64,000 nucleotides of DNA from Bog-159 sp049516155 (GCA_049516155.1 JBEKTJ010000027.1:1-64000), one strand, 5' to 3'; shown: positions 20,186-29,927, counted from the stretch's first letter. Program-made: numbers and translations. Notes: generated by a model not told the origin, from the letters alone.

Positions 20186-21328
20186 CTACTCGACGGCAGC
20201 CACAATCAGCGTGGCATCGTCCTGGAAGTTGCCGCCGCTGAAATCGGCAATGGCCGCCATCACCCGCTTTTGCATGGCTTCCGCATCTAGCGCACGATTG
20301 GCTCGCAACAGTTCCATCAGCCGCTCCTCGCCGAACTCGACGTCATCCGCACCGGCGATTTCGGTGATGCCGTCGCTGAACAGCGCCAGCCGGTCTCCCG
20401 GTTCCAGCTCCACGTGATCCTCCTGGTACGACCAGTCCGGGAAAACGCCCAGTACCACGCCACTGTGATTCACGCGTACGCACTCGCCATTCCGCCGCAC
20501 CAGGATGGGCTCGCAATGTCCGGCGTTGGTATAGCTGAACCGTCGGCGCGTGCTGTCGAGGACGCCGTAAAAGAATGTGATGAACTTGCCGCTGCCCACA
20601 TTCGCCGCGACGATCCGGTTGATCCGCCCGCAAAGCTCGCCGGTGGGGAGCATTTCGCCGGCCAGCGCGTGCACAGCCGCCTGCACATTGGACATCAACA
20701 GCGCCGCGGGTACGCCTTTACCGATCACGTCGGCCACGCAGAGCGCCAAGTGGTTCGAATCCAGCCGCAGCACATCCAGATAATCGCCGCTTACGGCTCC
20801 GGCGGGTCGCCAGGCAGCCGAAATGCCGTATCCCGGAAAGTCCGGAATCGACCGCGGCAGCAATCCCCTCTGCGTCGCGCTGGCTTCCTCGATCTCACCC
20901 GATTCACGGGCCGCGCCGGTGCGCCGCTCGTTGCGCGACTCGATCTGCGTGCGCAGGGTGGCGAGCAGCTTTGAATTGTCCCAAGGCTTCTCGACGAAAT
21001 CGGCCGCACCGCGCTGCATGGCTTCCACAGCCAGTTTGATGCTGCCCCAAGCCGTCATCACAATTACGGGCAGCGTGCGGTCGAGTTTTTGCACGCTGGC
21101 CAAAAGGTCCAGACCCTCCTGGCCTGAAGTGGTGTCCAGGGCATAGTTCAGGTCCATCAGCAGCACATCGTACTCACGGTTGCGCAGCTTCTCCAGAACG
21201 GCTTTGGGCGAATTCGCCGCTTCGATCTGGTATCCTTCCCGCTTCAGAAGGAGGTGCAGCGCTTCCAGCACATCGGGCTGGTCGTCGGCGATTAACGTTC
21301 GGGGTGCGCTCAATTCTGGGCGGAGCAT
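20186..21328 (-). CDS. Response regulator with SpoIIE/PP2C phosphatase output domain
   Basis: A 380-residue signalling protein. Residues 10-130 are a receiver domain: acidic pocket ADDQPD, phosphoacceptor Asp59 (LLMDLN), conserved Lys in VEKPWDN. Residues about 165-380 are a PPM/SpoIIE serine phosphatase (SGDYLDV, LCVADVIGKG, FSDGITE, DDATLIV), retaining the metal-binding aspartates. It is an RssB/RsbU-like design in which phosphorylation gates dephosphorylation of an anti-sigma antagonist. ATG at 21328 has TGAGG upstream and is preferred to a TTG at 21340. No cognate kinase or antagonist gene is nearby. Confidence 0.92.
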   Translation of the reverse strand: MLRPELSAPRTLIADDQPDVLEALHLLLKREGYQIEAANSPKAVLEKLRNREYDVLLMDLNYALDTTSGQEGLDLLASVQKLDRTLPVIVMTAWGSIKLAVEAMQRGAADFVEKPWDNSKLLATLRTQIESRNERRTGAARESGEIEEASATQRGLLPRSIPDFPGYGISAAWRPAGAVSGDYLDVLRLDSNHLALCVADVIGKGVPAALLMSNVQAAVHALAGEMLPTGELCGRINRIVAANVGSGKFITFFYGVLDSTRRRFSYTNAGHCEPILVRRNGECVRVNHSGVVLGVFPDWSYQEDHVELEPGDRLALFSDGITEIAGADDVEFGEERLMELLRANRALDAEAMQKRVMAAIADFSGGNFQDDATLIVAAVE

Positions 21329-21495
21329 TGCGTGCCTCAATTAAGTATGACGGTATCCCGATAGTACAGTTAGCGTGCCAATCGCCTGACGGGCCTAAAC
21401 CCCATGCCCTCAATCGAGAAGAACATGTGGCCATGCCGCGCCTGTCCCGGCCACGCAACAGCCCGTCCCAGAACCAGACACTTGGTCGCTAGCCT

Positions 21496-22557
21496 CTAGC
21501 GCGTACCTAATTCGCTAACCAGTCTGCGAAAAGTCTCGAATGCCGGTTTTCGTTCGTAGTTCGCCGTCATCACGCCGAAAAAATGAAACAAGTTCGTTTC
21601 ATTGCCCGGGTTGCGGAGCGAAACATCGCGAAGCGCAAAGAGTGAATAGCGCTCTATATTCAGCCGCCGGCTATTGCTATAAATCGTTCGAATCACCTGT
21701 TCAATCACCGCCGCCTGGCGATCCATGCCGCGGCCCGCGCTGGTCGGCCAACCGTGTTCGGTAACGTGAATCGGCACACCTTCCGGGATTCCGGCCATTG
21801 GCAGCCAGACCGAGCGCATGGTCTCCAGCACGCCCACGACCGACGAACTCAGATCGCCGGGCTGCCCGTCGGGCGAGACGGATCGGAACACATCGGGAAA
21901 GAAGTCCAACCCAACGTAGTCGACAGCTTGCACAAACGCCGATCCGGCGGCGCCGATGCGTTTCCAGAAATCCGCGCTAGGGCCAAACGTGGGAGTGGAG
22001 TTGAACCCGACCTTGACGTCCGGGCGTCCGCATGCAATCAGGGTCTCCCGGGCCGCCTTGAGTCCTTCCGTCAGTGCCAGACAGACATTCGGGTAAGGGC
22101 CGTCAATTATGCGCGGGCCGTCAATGAAATTTGGCTCTTCCGTAATCTGCAAGGCGTACAGCACGGGCGCATACCTGGCGACGCGCTCGCGAATAAAATC
22201 AAGGTATGCGTCAACATTTCCGGAATCCGAGCGGTACTGGAGGACCAGATCCATCGGCCGGCTGCCAGGAACGGCATAGCGAACGAATTCCGTTGGCGCG
22301 CAGGGATTGGCGGCATAGGGACTACCGGGATCTTGAAAGCTGTCGTAGCATCGGACAACAAATGGTCTGGAACTGCCCTGCAGTTCGGTCAAAGCGACGT
22401 TGACTTGAACAAAGGAGTCTGGCGGACCCGAACACAGACCCTCGTCGCCACCGGCCACACCCCCAGGGTAAATGCCAAATGTCAATCGGTTCGCAAGGCC
22501 CACAGCAGGAGACTTAAGATCGACTGGCTTTGGGGTGGCTGGAGGTTCCGATAGCAT
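21496..22557 (-). CDS. Putative clan GH-A-type TIM-barrel glycosidase
   Basis: A 353-residue protein without an obvious signal peptide. It has two motifs placed as in retaining clan-A glycosidases: YALQITEEPNFIDG (candidate acid/base Glu after strand 4) and PIHVTEHGWPTS (candidate nucleophile Glu after strand 7), with VDYVGLDFFPDVF between. I do not recognise the exact GH family and the reaction is inferred from the pattern. It stands apart from the SpoIIE gene (about 165 bp) and is divergent from hpnE. Confidence 0.62.
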   Translation of the reverse strand: MLSEPPATPKPVDLKSPAVGLANRLTFGIYPGGVAGGDEGLCSGPPDSFVQVNVALTELQGSSRPFVVRCYDSFQDPGSPYAANPCAPTEFVRYAVPGSRPMDLVLQYRSDSGNVDAYLDFIRERVARYAPVLYALQITEEPNFIDGPRIIDGPYPNVCLALTEGLKAARETLIACGRPDVKVGFNSTPTFGPSADFWKRIGAAGSAFVQAVDYVGLDFFPDVFRSVSPDGQPGDLSSSVVGVLETMRSVWLPMAGIPEGVPIHVTEHGWPTSAGRGMDRQAAVIEQVIRTIYSNSRRLNIERYSLFALRDVSLRNPGNETNLFHFFGVMTANYERKPAFETFRRLVSELGTR

Positions 22558-22633
22558 GAGTCGTGCTGGTCAACCGTACCACGCGTTGGAAGGCGCGGAC
22601 GGCAAAGCCGCACGATGGCCGCTATGATGGAAG

Positions 22634-23932
22634 ATGCCCAGCGCGATCGTCATAGGCGGTGGATTGGCCGGTCTCTCGGCGGCAGCCGCCCTGGGCGCCG
22701 CAGGGTTCCGGGTCCAGGTATTTGAAGCGCGCCCGTTTCTGGGTGGCCGCGCGACTTCGTTTCCGCTGACGCCGTCGGACGACGCTTCCGAACTCATCGA
22801 CAATTGCCAGCATGTGCTGTTGCGCTGCTGCGTCAATCTATTGGATTTCTACACGCGGCTGGGCGTGCGCGACAGCATCCGCTTCTATCGCGAATTTTAC
22901 TTCATCGAACCGGGCGGCCGGGTGTCCACGCTGCGCCGCGGCGCCCTGCCCGCTCCCCTGCACTTCACCGGATCCTTCCTGCGCCTGCGCTTTCTCGACG
23001 CCGGCGACAAGCTGGCCATCGCGCGCGGGCTGCTGGCGCTGCGGCGTGAGCGCACCCACCGCGCCGATCTGGATCGCATCACCATGCTCGATTGGTTGCG
23101 CGAAAAACGCCAGACGCCGCGCGCCATCGAGCGTTTCTGGCGCCAGGTGCTGGTCAGCGCCATCAACGAGGATGTCGACCGTCTGGCCGCGCGCCACGGA
23201 TTTCAGGTATTCTGGCTGGGCTTCCTGGCGCGCACCGATGGATACGAGATGGGAGTGCCTTCCATCCCGCTGGGCGAACTCTATCGCGCGGAGCTCTGGC
23301 AAGCGGCTGGCGATGTCGCGCTGCGGCTGCGCGCCCCCGTAGAGCGCATCGATCCGGGCGGCGTCGTGGCCGGCGGCGAACGCCATTCGGCCGATTACTA
23401 TATCTGCGCGCTGCCTTTCGAGCGTCTGCCGGCACTGGGACTGCCCGCGCCCGCTTTCGAGCATTCCCCGATCGCCGGCATTCATTTGTGGTTTGATCGC
23501 CCGGTCACCGATCTGCCGCACGCGACGCTGCTCGACCGCACCGTGCAATGGATGTTCAACAAGTCCGAAGGCTGTTATCTGCAGCTTGTGGTGAGCGCGG
23601 CGCGCGGATTGGCGGCCACCAGCCGTGCGGACATCGTGGCTTTGGCCGTGCGGGAGCTCGCGGAATTCTTTCCCCGCGCGCGCGAGGCCCGGCTCGAAAG
23701 GGCGCATGTGATCAAAGAATTGCGCGCGACTTTCTCGGCCGCGCCCGGGACCGAAGGCCTGCGGCCACCGCCCGAAACCGGCCGTCCGGATCTTTTTTTG
23801 GCCGGCGATTGGACGCGCTCCGGCTGGCCCGCCACCATGGAAGGCGCGGTCCGTAGCGGATACCTGGCCGCCGAAGCCGTGGCGCGCGCCAGCGGCCGGC
23901 CGGCACGCTTCCTGCTGCCGGATATCGCCTGA
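22634..23932 (+). CDS. hpnE: Hydroxysqualene dehydroxylase (squalene-associated FAD-dependent desaturase)
   Basis: A 432-residue flavoprotein. The N-terminal dinucleotide motif is AIVIGGGLAGLSAAAALGAAG, the amine-oxidase-type GGRATSF follows, and the HpnE-specific DNCQHVLLRCCVNLLDFYTRLG block is intact; the C-terminal FAD motif is LFLAGDWTRSGWPATMEGAVRSG. HpnE removes the hydroxyl of hydroxysqualene in hopanoid synthesis. Its usual partners hpnC and hpnD are not in this window, so it is separated from them here. A TATGAT box lies 5 nt upstream of the ATG. Confidence 0.9.
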   Translation: MPSAIVIGGGLAGLSAAAALGAAGFRVQVFEARPFLGGRATSFPLTPSDDASELIDNCQHVLLRCCVNLLDFYTRLGVRDSIRFYREFYFIEPGGRVSTLRRGALPAPLHFTGSFLRLRFLDAGDKLAIARGLLALRRERTHRADLDRITMLDWLREKRQTPRAIERFWRQVLVSAINEDVDRLAARHGFQVFWLGFLARTDGYEMGVPSIPLGELYRAELWQAAGDVALRLRAPVERIDPGGVVAGGERHSADYYICALPFERLPALGLPAPAFEHSPIAGIHLWFDRPVTDLPHATLLDRTVQWMFNKSEGCYLQLVVSAARGLAATSRADIVALAVRELAEFFPRAREARLERAHVIKELRATFSAAPGTEGLRPPPETGRPDLFLAGDWTRSGWPATMEGAVRSGYLAAEAVARASGRPARFLLPDIA

Positions 23933-23954
23933 TGCGGCATGCCATAATCGGGTA

Positions 23955-24599
23955 ATGCGTTCCCGTTTTATGCTTCCGATGGTGGTGCTTCTGTGGGCGT
24001 TCACCGCCGCGGCTAAATCGCCGACCACCAAGATCGATGTGCTGGTCACGTCGATGCAGGGCGTGCCCGTCGAACACGCCGAGGTTGCCGTGCGGCTGAT
24101 GAAGGGCGATAAGCCCCGCACGATTTGGAGGCTGCATACCCATGACGACGGCATCGCCAGAACGCCGCCGGAGATGCAGATCCCTCAGGGCGCCATTCTG
24201 GTCGAGGTGACCGCCGCGGAGTATGAACCCTTTAGCCAGACATTCGAGGTGCACGAAGATAGAAAGACCATCGAGGTGAAGTTGACTTCGGGGATGACCA
24301 AGCTCAATGTGCATGTTGCGACGCCGGGCGGCAGGCCCATCGAGCACGCCGACGTGGTGGTAAAGTTCATCAGCGGTCATTCCGCGATCCTGCTTGGCAA
24401 AGCTATCCGCACAAGTTGGGAGATGCGCACGAACCAGGAGGGCGTTGCGAAAGTGCCTGAGGTCCCGCAAGGCAAGATCCTCATCCAGGTGATCGCTACA
24501 GGGTATCAGACCTTCGGCCAGACGTATGAGATCTATGAACTCGAAAAGACCATCGACATCAAGCTGAACTCGCCGCAGGAGCAGTACTCGGCGCATTGA
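23955..24599 (+). CDS. Secreted protein with two carboxypeptidase-regulatory-like repeats
   Basis: A 214-residue exported protein. Signal peptide MLPMVVLLWAFTAAAKS, then two about 90-residue internal repeats that each start with a G.PVEHAEV / GRPIEHADV block and end with ILVEVTAAEYEPFSQTFEV or ILIQVIATGYQTFGQTYEI. This is the Ig-like/CarboxypepD_reg or PEGA-type beta-sandwich, likely a surface or periplasmic structural module. CATAAT lies 6 nt before the ATG. No enzyme motif. Confidence 0.75.
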   Translation: MRSRFMLPMVVLLWAFTAAAKSPTTKIDVLVTSMQGVPVEHAEVAVRLMKGDKPRTIWRLHTHDDGIARTPPEMQIPQGAILVEVTAAEYEPFSQTFEVHEDRKTIEVKLTSGMTKLNVHVATPGGRPIEHADVVVKFISGHSAILLGKAIRTSWEMRTNQEGVAKVPEVPQGKILIQVIATGYQTFGQTYEIYELEKTIDIKLNSPQEQYSAH

Positions 24600-24657
24600 C
24601 ACGGCATTGACGCAGACAGCGGCCTAAGTGGCCGATAAGGGTGGCAGGAGGCGTACC

Positions 24658-24984
24658 ATGGCCAGTGCCACAAGTCCCCTGAGTTATTTGGATGCGAGCG
24701 CTTACCAGAGTCTGCCCCCAGCGTCGTCTTCCGCCAGTGCGGCTGGCGCGAGCGCCGGGGTCAGCGCGACGGCTGAATTGCAGGCAATGCAGAAGCAGGG
24801 CGATTTCCAAGCCTTTTTCAATGAATCGATGGCCAGCGCATTGTTGCAACCAGCCAATGGCGTGAACAGCGGCACACCCGCCACCACACTGATCGATAAC
24901 CTGTTGGAGCAGGTGCTGGGAGCCTATCAAACCCAAAGCACGCCGGACAGTTCAACCTCCGGCAGCACGAGCGTTTTGGGGTAG
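24658..24984 (+). CDS. Small Ala/Ser-rich protein, unknown
   Basis: A 108-residue acid/Ala/Ser-rich protein with low-complexity ends (PPASSSASAAGASAG near the front, DSSTSGSTSV at the back) around a predicted helical middle (QAMQKQGDFQAFFNES and TTLIDNLLEQVLGAYQ). The ATG at 24658 is chosen because GGCAGGAGG sits upstream; a GTG at 24628 is in frame but has no ribosome site. No domain recognised and no signal peptide. Confidence 0.55.
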   Translation: MASATSPLSYLDASAYQSLPPASSSASAAGASAGVSATAELQAMQKQGDFQAFFNESMASALLQPANGVNSGTPATTLIDNLLEQVLGAYQTQSTPDSSTSGSTSVLG

Positions 24985-25032
24985 ATTGCGGAAGCCGGGG
25001 AGGGTAACCGGCCAGCCGAATTCAATCGTGCT

Positions 25033-27528
25033 TCAGGCGAGCATGTAATACTGACGACCATCCGCAAAGGCGCGCTGCAGCCCGACCAGGATATCGTTGC
25101 TGTTCTGAAACGCCGTCCCGCCCGTGGCGGCTGCAATTTCAGACAGTGTGCTGCCAGCGTCGCTCGCGTCGGAATTCATGATGGTGAGCACCGCCGGCAA
25201 GACGCTGGCGGCGCCCCCAGGGTTAGATGCTTCGAAGCCCGGCGAAGTGTACAAGCCGCGCGAGTCGATGGTGTAAATAGGGATGTTACTATTGGCGGCC
25301 AGACGCAGCACGGGATCCAATTCCTGCATGCGATCCACCGTACTCAGCGACATTGACCGAAACTCCGGAAAATAGGCCACCAGTAATTCGAACGCCAACT
25401 TTCCGGGCACCAGTTGGAAGCCATCCGAGATGAAGACGATGGTGCGCCGGCCCGAGGTGCGCGACAGTTCCTTCACCGCAGAGTGAAACTGGCTGAGGAA
25501 TGCCGCCGCATATGTGCGTTCCTCCGCGGCAATCCGGTTTGCCTGGCCTGGCAATTGGCGCTTCATCATGCACTCCGGCTGCCCTTGATCGCAGGCGGTC
25601 CGTATCTCGTCCAGCGTTCGCTTGAAATCGAGCACTTCAGACTGCATGGAGCTCTTCTGACTTGCCAGAAACAACTTCTGGAAATTCTTGCTTTCGATCG
25701 CCTGCAGCGCCTTCTCGGGGTCCGCGGTAGTATCCTGCACCACCTGAGTGGATGTGCCGATGGCAAGCACGACATACTGCGAGTCCCCAGGCTGCTCGGA
25801 GCGAAACAGCTTCGACAGCGCTTGACGGACGTACACCATGTTTCCGAACGCCCCATGCAGGGAATCGATACAGATCAGATAAGTTCGCCGGGCAGGCGTC
25901 GGCGGGGCTGCTGCTTTGGCGGGCGCCGGCGCTTGCCCCGCGCCAGGCTGAGTTTCGGGTACCGCCCCCGGCGTGGCGGCTGGCGCCGTCAATCCGGTGT
26001 CCTCCACGTTGAAACCCGAGATCTTTTGCTCCACGCCATCTTCAAATACCTGAAAATCGGCGCGCGTGAGACCGGTGACGTGATGCCCCTCCTCATCGGT
26101 GACGATTACCGGAACCAGCACTTGCCGTACATTGACCTTGATGGTGGCCTCCGGGGCCGGCGAAGCGTTCGCCGCGTGTACAAGTTGTTCGTACCGGGTT
26201 TTGAAAGCGGCGTTGTCCGGAGCAAGATCGGAAGCTGTGCGGTATTCTTCGAGTGCGGCCGTCCGGTCTCCCGACTTTTCCAGAGCCTGCGCCAGATTGA
26301 AATGCGCGACCGCCGCCTTCGGCTGCAGTTGCGCGCTCTTGCGGAACTCGGCTACCGCGCCTGCTGCGTCGCCGCGTTTCGACAGCACAATTCCCAGCAA
26401 GTTGTACACGACACCGGAATCCGGCGCAAGCTTCGCGGCTTCGCGCAATTCGCTTTCCGCGCCGTCCGGATCCCCTGTGTTGCGAAGAGCGTTGGCCAGG
26501 TGAAAGCGCGCGGCAGCCATATCCGGATCGAGGCGCACCGCATCGCGCAAAAGTGCGACTGCCTCGCCGGATTTGCCGTCCTGCGTCAGCTTGACACCGC
26601 GCGCCAGCAATTCGTACGCGTCCTCGCTGTCGGCGGACGCCGTTGCCGGAACGCCAGCGCTCTTCTCCCGCTCCGCCTGGTAGTCCGAATATCGATGCAC
26701 CGTGTGAAGTTCGCCTCCGGCGTAGCGCGCATGCACAGTCACTTTCGCGGGAAGCCAAACCAGGATCCCCATGGACTTGAAGTTCGCCGGCGCCAGCCGG
26801 ATGTTCGTGGCGACGGCTTGAAGCGGGTAGCCTTCTACGGGCGCTAATAGGTCCAGCCGCAGGCGGACAATTTGTTTGGTGGCGGCATCGATCCACGCGA
26901 GGCCCTGCAATCGCGCGGTTTGGCCATTGGGATCCATCGGGATATGGTTGCGGAATCCGGCGGCCTCCGGGCGCTGCGCAAACGCCACGACGAAACAATC
27001 TTGCCCCTCGCCATTCACCCGGCCGAGATAGCGGAAGCGCGACTGCTCCCGATATTGCGGAAGAAAGTAATTCAACAATTTAAGAAAGTTCGCTAAGACC
27101 AGGAAATCGCTGTGTGCGGGCGGTGGGACGCGATCCCTGGTGGCCGCATCCACGCGAAATTCTACGAATGGCTCGGGCGCGCCGGCCGGAAGCAGCTTGA
27201 CCGCATAACGAAAGCCTTCGCGCCGGCTGATGACGGCGAAGCCCTCTTCGAGGCGCACTTCATGGATATCTTCGGCCGCGGACAAGTCCAGCAGCTTGGC
27301 GAACATGCGCGCGGCGTTTTCACCGGTGGCGTCGAGCAATGCGCTCAAGCCATCCTGATTCGCATCGAACTGCAAGCCCGTAAGTTCGGGCGCCGCGCGT
27401 ATCAGTTCCTCTTTGCTGGAATCGACGAACGGCTTTGGTGGCGCCTCGGCGCCGTAGGTGGTCGCCACCGCGCCAATCATAAGCCAACCGGCCGAAACGG
27501 CAACGCGCAACCCGCAGTCGATCACCAA
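25033..27528 (-). CDS. TPR and VWFA-related Acidobacterial protein
   Basis: An 831-residue protein with a weak N-terminal signal (LRVAVSAGWLMIGAVATTYG). An N-terminal beta-rich part, then three to four TPR units around residues 310-450 (for example DPDMAAARFHLANALRNTGD and AAVAHFNLAQALEKSGD), then the VWFA-family domain introduced by RQVLVPVIVTDEEGHHVTGL and closed by RRTIVFISDGFQLVPG. TTG at 27528 or GTG at 27525 is the start; no Shine-Dalgarno. It is a second, larger relative of the 10987-13209 gene, with the TPRs suggesting a scaffold for protein-protein contact. Confidence 0.8.
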   Translation of the reverse strand: MVIDCGLRVAVSAGWLMIGAVATTYGAEAPPKPFVDSSKEELIRAAPELTGLQFDANQDGLSALLDATGENAARMFAKLLDLSAAEDIHEVRLEEGFAVISRREGFRYAVKLLPAGAPEPFVEFRVDAATRDRVPPPAHSDFLVLANFLKLLNYFLPQYREQSRFRYLGRVNGEGQDCFVVAFAQRPEAAGFRNHIPMDPNGQTARLQGLAWIDAATKQIVRLRLDLLAPVEGYPLQAVATNIRLAPANFKSMGILVWLPAKVTVHARYAGGELHTVHRYSDYQAEREKSAGVPATASADSEDAYELLARGVKLTQDGKSGEAVALLRDAVRLDPDMAAARFHLANALRNTGDPDGAESELREAAKLAPDSGVVYNLLGIVLSKRGDAAGAVAEFRKSAQLQPKAAVAHFNLAQALEKSGDRTAALEEYRTASDLAPDNAAFKTRYEQLVHAANASPAPEATIKVNVRQVLVPVIVTDEEGHHVTGLTRADFQVFEDGVEQKISGFNVEDTGLTAPAATPGAVPETQPGAGQAPAPAKAAAPPTPARRTYLICIDSLHGAFGNMVYVRQALSKLFRSEQPGDSQYVVLAIGTSTQVVQDTTADPEKALQAIESKNFQKLFLASQKSSMQSEVLDFKRTLDEIRTACDQGQPECMMKRQLPGQANRIAAEERTYAAAFLSQFHSAVKELSRTSGRRTIVFISDGFQLVPGKLAFELLVAYFPEFRSMSLSTVDRMQELDPVLRLAANSNIPIYTIDSRGLYTSPGFEASNPGGAASVLPAVLTIMNSDASDAGSTLSEIAAATGGTAFQNSNDILVGLQRAFADGRQYYMLA

Positions 27529-27629
27529 GCCATGATATCGTCTTTCGCAAATCGGCTGAAAGATACAAACTTCGGTTGGTTATATTGGAAGCAGGCAGAG
27601 CTGAGAGCCTGCCCCGGTCTTGTACCATC

Positions 27630-27812
27630 ATGACTGTCAAATTGAACAAAGATCTTTGGGCCAAGGTGGCCAAAGCGGCCGCGGCAGGCGGCTACAGTTC
27701 GCCCGAAGAATTCATCAACCACGTGCTCGAGCGGGAGTGCGCCAAGCTCGCCGACGACCAGCCCGATGAAGAAGTCGTGCGCAGGTTGCGCGGGCTCGGT
27801 TACATCGACTGA
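27630..27812 (+). CDS. Small ribbon-helix-helix-like protein
   Basis: A 60-residue protein: a beta strand (MTVKLNKDLWAKV) followed by two helices (AAAAGG-SSPEEFINHVLERE), the pattern of ribbon-helix-helix DNA-binding proteins such as CopG/MetJ antitoxins, then an acidic tail. ATG at 27630; a longer frame from 27576 has no support. It is 8 bp before the membrane protein gene. It may repress its own operon. I see no partner toxin. Confidence 0.65.
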   Translation: MTVKLNKDLWAKVAKAAAAGGYSSPEEFINHVLERECAKLADDQPDEEVVRRLRGLGYID

Positions 27813-27820
27813 TTAGCCGG

Positions 27821-28519
27821 ATGATTAGCCTGACACTGATCGGCGCCATGGCGGGTGTGATCTTGAGTTGGATCTGGAAGAGGTTCTCCAACCCGGAGGA
27901 CATGGCCCTGGCAAAACGCCAGACGCGCGCGCGGCTGTATGCGATGCGCTTGTACGCGGACGATCCCGCTGTGGTCTTCCGGGCGCAACGCGAGCTGCTG
28001 CAATGGACCGCACGCTATCTGGCCCGGATGTTGCGACCCACTGCGGTGGCGACCGTGCCGCTTCTGATTCTGTGCCTCCAATTGGACAGCGTTTATGGAC
28101 ATCGCCCGCTAGCGCCGGGAGAAGCGGTTGTAGTCACCGCGCAGTTTGGCGACGTCGGACCCCGGAACCTGGTTGGCGCCACCCTGGAAGGACGCGGCAT
28201 GCTCGTCGAGACGCCAGGAGTGCGCATACCGGATAGGCGCCAGATCTGCTGGCGGGTGCGGGCGGATCGTGAAGCAGAGCCCACCGCTGCGGGCAGCGTG
28301 GTTCTGCACGCGGGAGGGGCGGCCATCGCGAAAGCAATCCGGTGCGGGGATTGGCGGGGGGTCGGGATAAGCCGCTGGATCGGGTCGCCCTCGATTGCCG
28401 TGGCCTGCCCTACGGTCACGCTGGATGTCTTCGGTTACGGCATCGACTGGGTTTGGTGGTTCGGGCTCGTCAGTCTGGTTACAATGCTGGCGTTGCGCGC
28501 GCGCCACACCCGCCTGTAA
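27821..28519 (+). CDS. Three-segment membrane protein of unknown function
   Basis: A 232-residue protein. An N-terminal hydrophobic segment (ISLTLIGAMAGVILSWIW), a charged amphipathic stretch with YAMRLYADDPAVVFRAQREL, a second membrane segment (AVATVPLLILCLQL), a periplasmic beta-like domain and a C-terminal segment (WWFGLVSLVTMLALRAR). No named family recognised. It is coupled to the upstream small RHH-like gene (8 bp). Confidence 0.72.
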   Translation: MISLTLIGAMAGVILSWIWKRFSNPEDMALAKRQTRARLYAMRLYADDPAVVFRAQRELLQWTARYLARMLRPTAVATVPLLILCLQLDSVYGHRPLAPGEAVVVTAQFGDVGPRNLVGATLEGRGMLVETPGVRIPDRRQICWRVRADREAEPTAAGSVVLHAGGAAIAKAIRCGDWRGVGISRWIGSPSIAVACPTVTLDVFGYGIDWVWWFGLVSLVTMLALRARHTRL

Positions 28520-28521
28520 CG

Positions 28522-28549
28522 TTTACCATGCTTTGCGGCATCTTATACT
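28522..28549 (+). promoter_or_regulatory. Predicted promoter of the RND efflux operon
   Basis: TTTACC (28522-28527) and TATACT (28544-28549) are 16 bp apart. The ATG follows 7 nt after the -10 box, so the predicted transcript has almost no leader. No Shine-Dalgarno is seen before the ATG at 28557. Confidence 0.45.
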
Positions 28550-28556
28550 AGAGCAT

Positions 28557-29927
28557 ATGAAACAGGACTACCCGTCCGCGCTCGACCCGGCGGCGCCCCC
28601 CGAGATTCCCACCAAGCATGCACCTCCGCCTCCCCGGCAGACGCACGGTGCACCCAAGCGATCGCATACCCGGGTTTGGCTCATTATCATCGCCGTCGTG
28701 GCGGCGGGCGCCTATTATTTATGGTCGCGACAGAAACCCGCCACCGGCGCCGGCGCCACCTCAGGAACAGCCGGGCCGGCGCAGAAGAAGGGTTTTGGCG
28801 CCATACCGGTGGTTGCGGCTAAGGCGCGCAAAGGGAATATTCCAGTCTATTACGTAAACCTCGGCGGCGTACTCCCGATCTATACGGTGACGGTAAAGAG
28901 CCGCGTAGATGGGCAGTTAATGGACGTGCATTACAAGGAAGGAGACATCGTTCAGAAGGGTGCTCCGCTCATCGAGATCGATCCGCGGCCTTACGAAGCT
29001 GCGCTTACGCAGGCGGAAGGACAGCTAGTCCGGGACCAGGCATTGCTCGATAACGCGCGCATCGATTTGACCCGCTATAAGACGCTGGTGGCCCAAAATG
29101 CCGTCCCCGAGCAGCAACTGGCGACCCAAGAGGCCCTGGTCAAGCAGGACGAAGGGATCGTGAAAACGGACCAGGGAATGATCGAAACCGCGAAGCTGAA
29201 CGTGGTGTACAGCCATATCACTTCTCCGATCTCGGGACGCGTAGGGCTGCGCCTGGTGGACCCCGGCAACATCGTACACGCCACCGACACCAATGGCATG
29301 CTAGTCATCACCCAAATGGACCCGATCAGTGTGCTTTTCCCGCTTCCCGAAGATCAGGTTCCGGTGGTTCTGCAAAAGCTGAACGCGGGGCAGCGGCTGC
29401 AAGTGGACGCCTTCGACCGTGCTTCGGACGTGCTTTTATCGCACGGGTACCTGGCCACGGTGGACAATCAAATCGATCCGACCACCGGCTCTCTGCGCTG
29501 GAGGGCAAATTTCGACAACCCGGGCTACAAGCTATTCCCGGGCCAGTTTGTGAACGTGCGATTACTGGTCCAGATGAAGCAAGGGGTCACGCTGGCGCCG
29601 ACCGCGACGATCCAGCGCAACTCGACCAACACTTATGTATTCCTGGTGAAACCCGATTCGACGGTGACCGTGCGCAACGTTTCGATCGGCACCGTGGAGG
29701 GCAACGATAGTGAAATCACCTCCGGTTTGCAACCGGGCGACACGATCGTGATGACCGGAGTGGACAAGCTCACGGAGGGTACCAAGGTTGTTGCTCACTT
29801 GACCAACGAAGCGGGAGCCGGCACACCCGGCGGCGGCCGTCCAACCGCAGGCGGCGCTCCCGTCAAAGGCAACACCGCTGGCGGCAAAACGGGGAATGGC
29901 GGCGCCGGAACCCACAAGGCAAGCTAG
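28557..29927 (+). CDS. mdtA: RND efflux periplasmic adaptor subunit (MdtA/AcrA-like)
   Basis: A 456-residue inner-membrane-anchored adaptor of a tripartite efflux pump. A cytoplasmic Pro-rich head, one transmembrane segment (VWLIIIAVVAAGAYYLW), a lipoyl-type half (VKSRVDGQLMDVHYKEGDIV, IEIDPRPYEA), a coiled-coil hairpin (about residues 145-205), the barrel and membrane-proximal domains (TATIQRNSTNTYVFLV), and a Gly-rich tail. It is gene 1 of a four-gene operon; its stop directly abuts the next ATG. Symbol by similarity of organisation to MdtABC; drug range unknown. Confidence 0.9.
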   Translation: MKQDYPSALDPAAPPEIPTKHAPPPPRQTHGAPKRSHTRVWLIIIAVVAAGAYYLWSRQKPATGAGATSGTAGPAQKKGFGAIPVVAAKARKGNIPVYYVNLGGVLPIYTVTVKSRVDGQLMDVHYKEGDIVQKGAPLIEIDPRPYEAALTQAEGQLVRDQALLDNARIDLTRYKTLVAQNAVPEQQLATQEALVKQDEGIVKTDQGMIETAKLNVVYSHITSPISGRVGLRLVDPGNIVHATDTNGMLVITQMDPISVLFPLPEDQVPVVLQKLNAGQRLQVDAFDRASDVLLSHGYLATVDNQIDPTTGSLRWRANFDNPGYKLFPGQFVNVRLLVQMKQGVTLAPTATIQRNSTNTYVFLVKPDSTVTVRNVSIGTVEGNDSEITSGLQPGDTIVMTGVDKLTEGTKVVAHLTNEAGAGTPGGGRPTAGGAPVKGNTAGGKTGNGGAGTHKAS

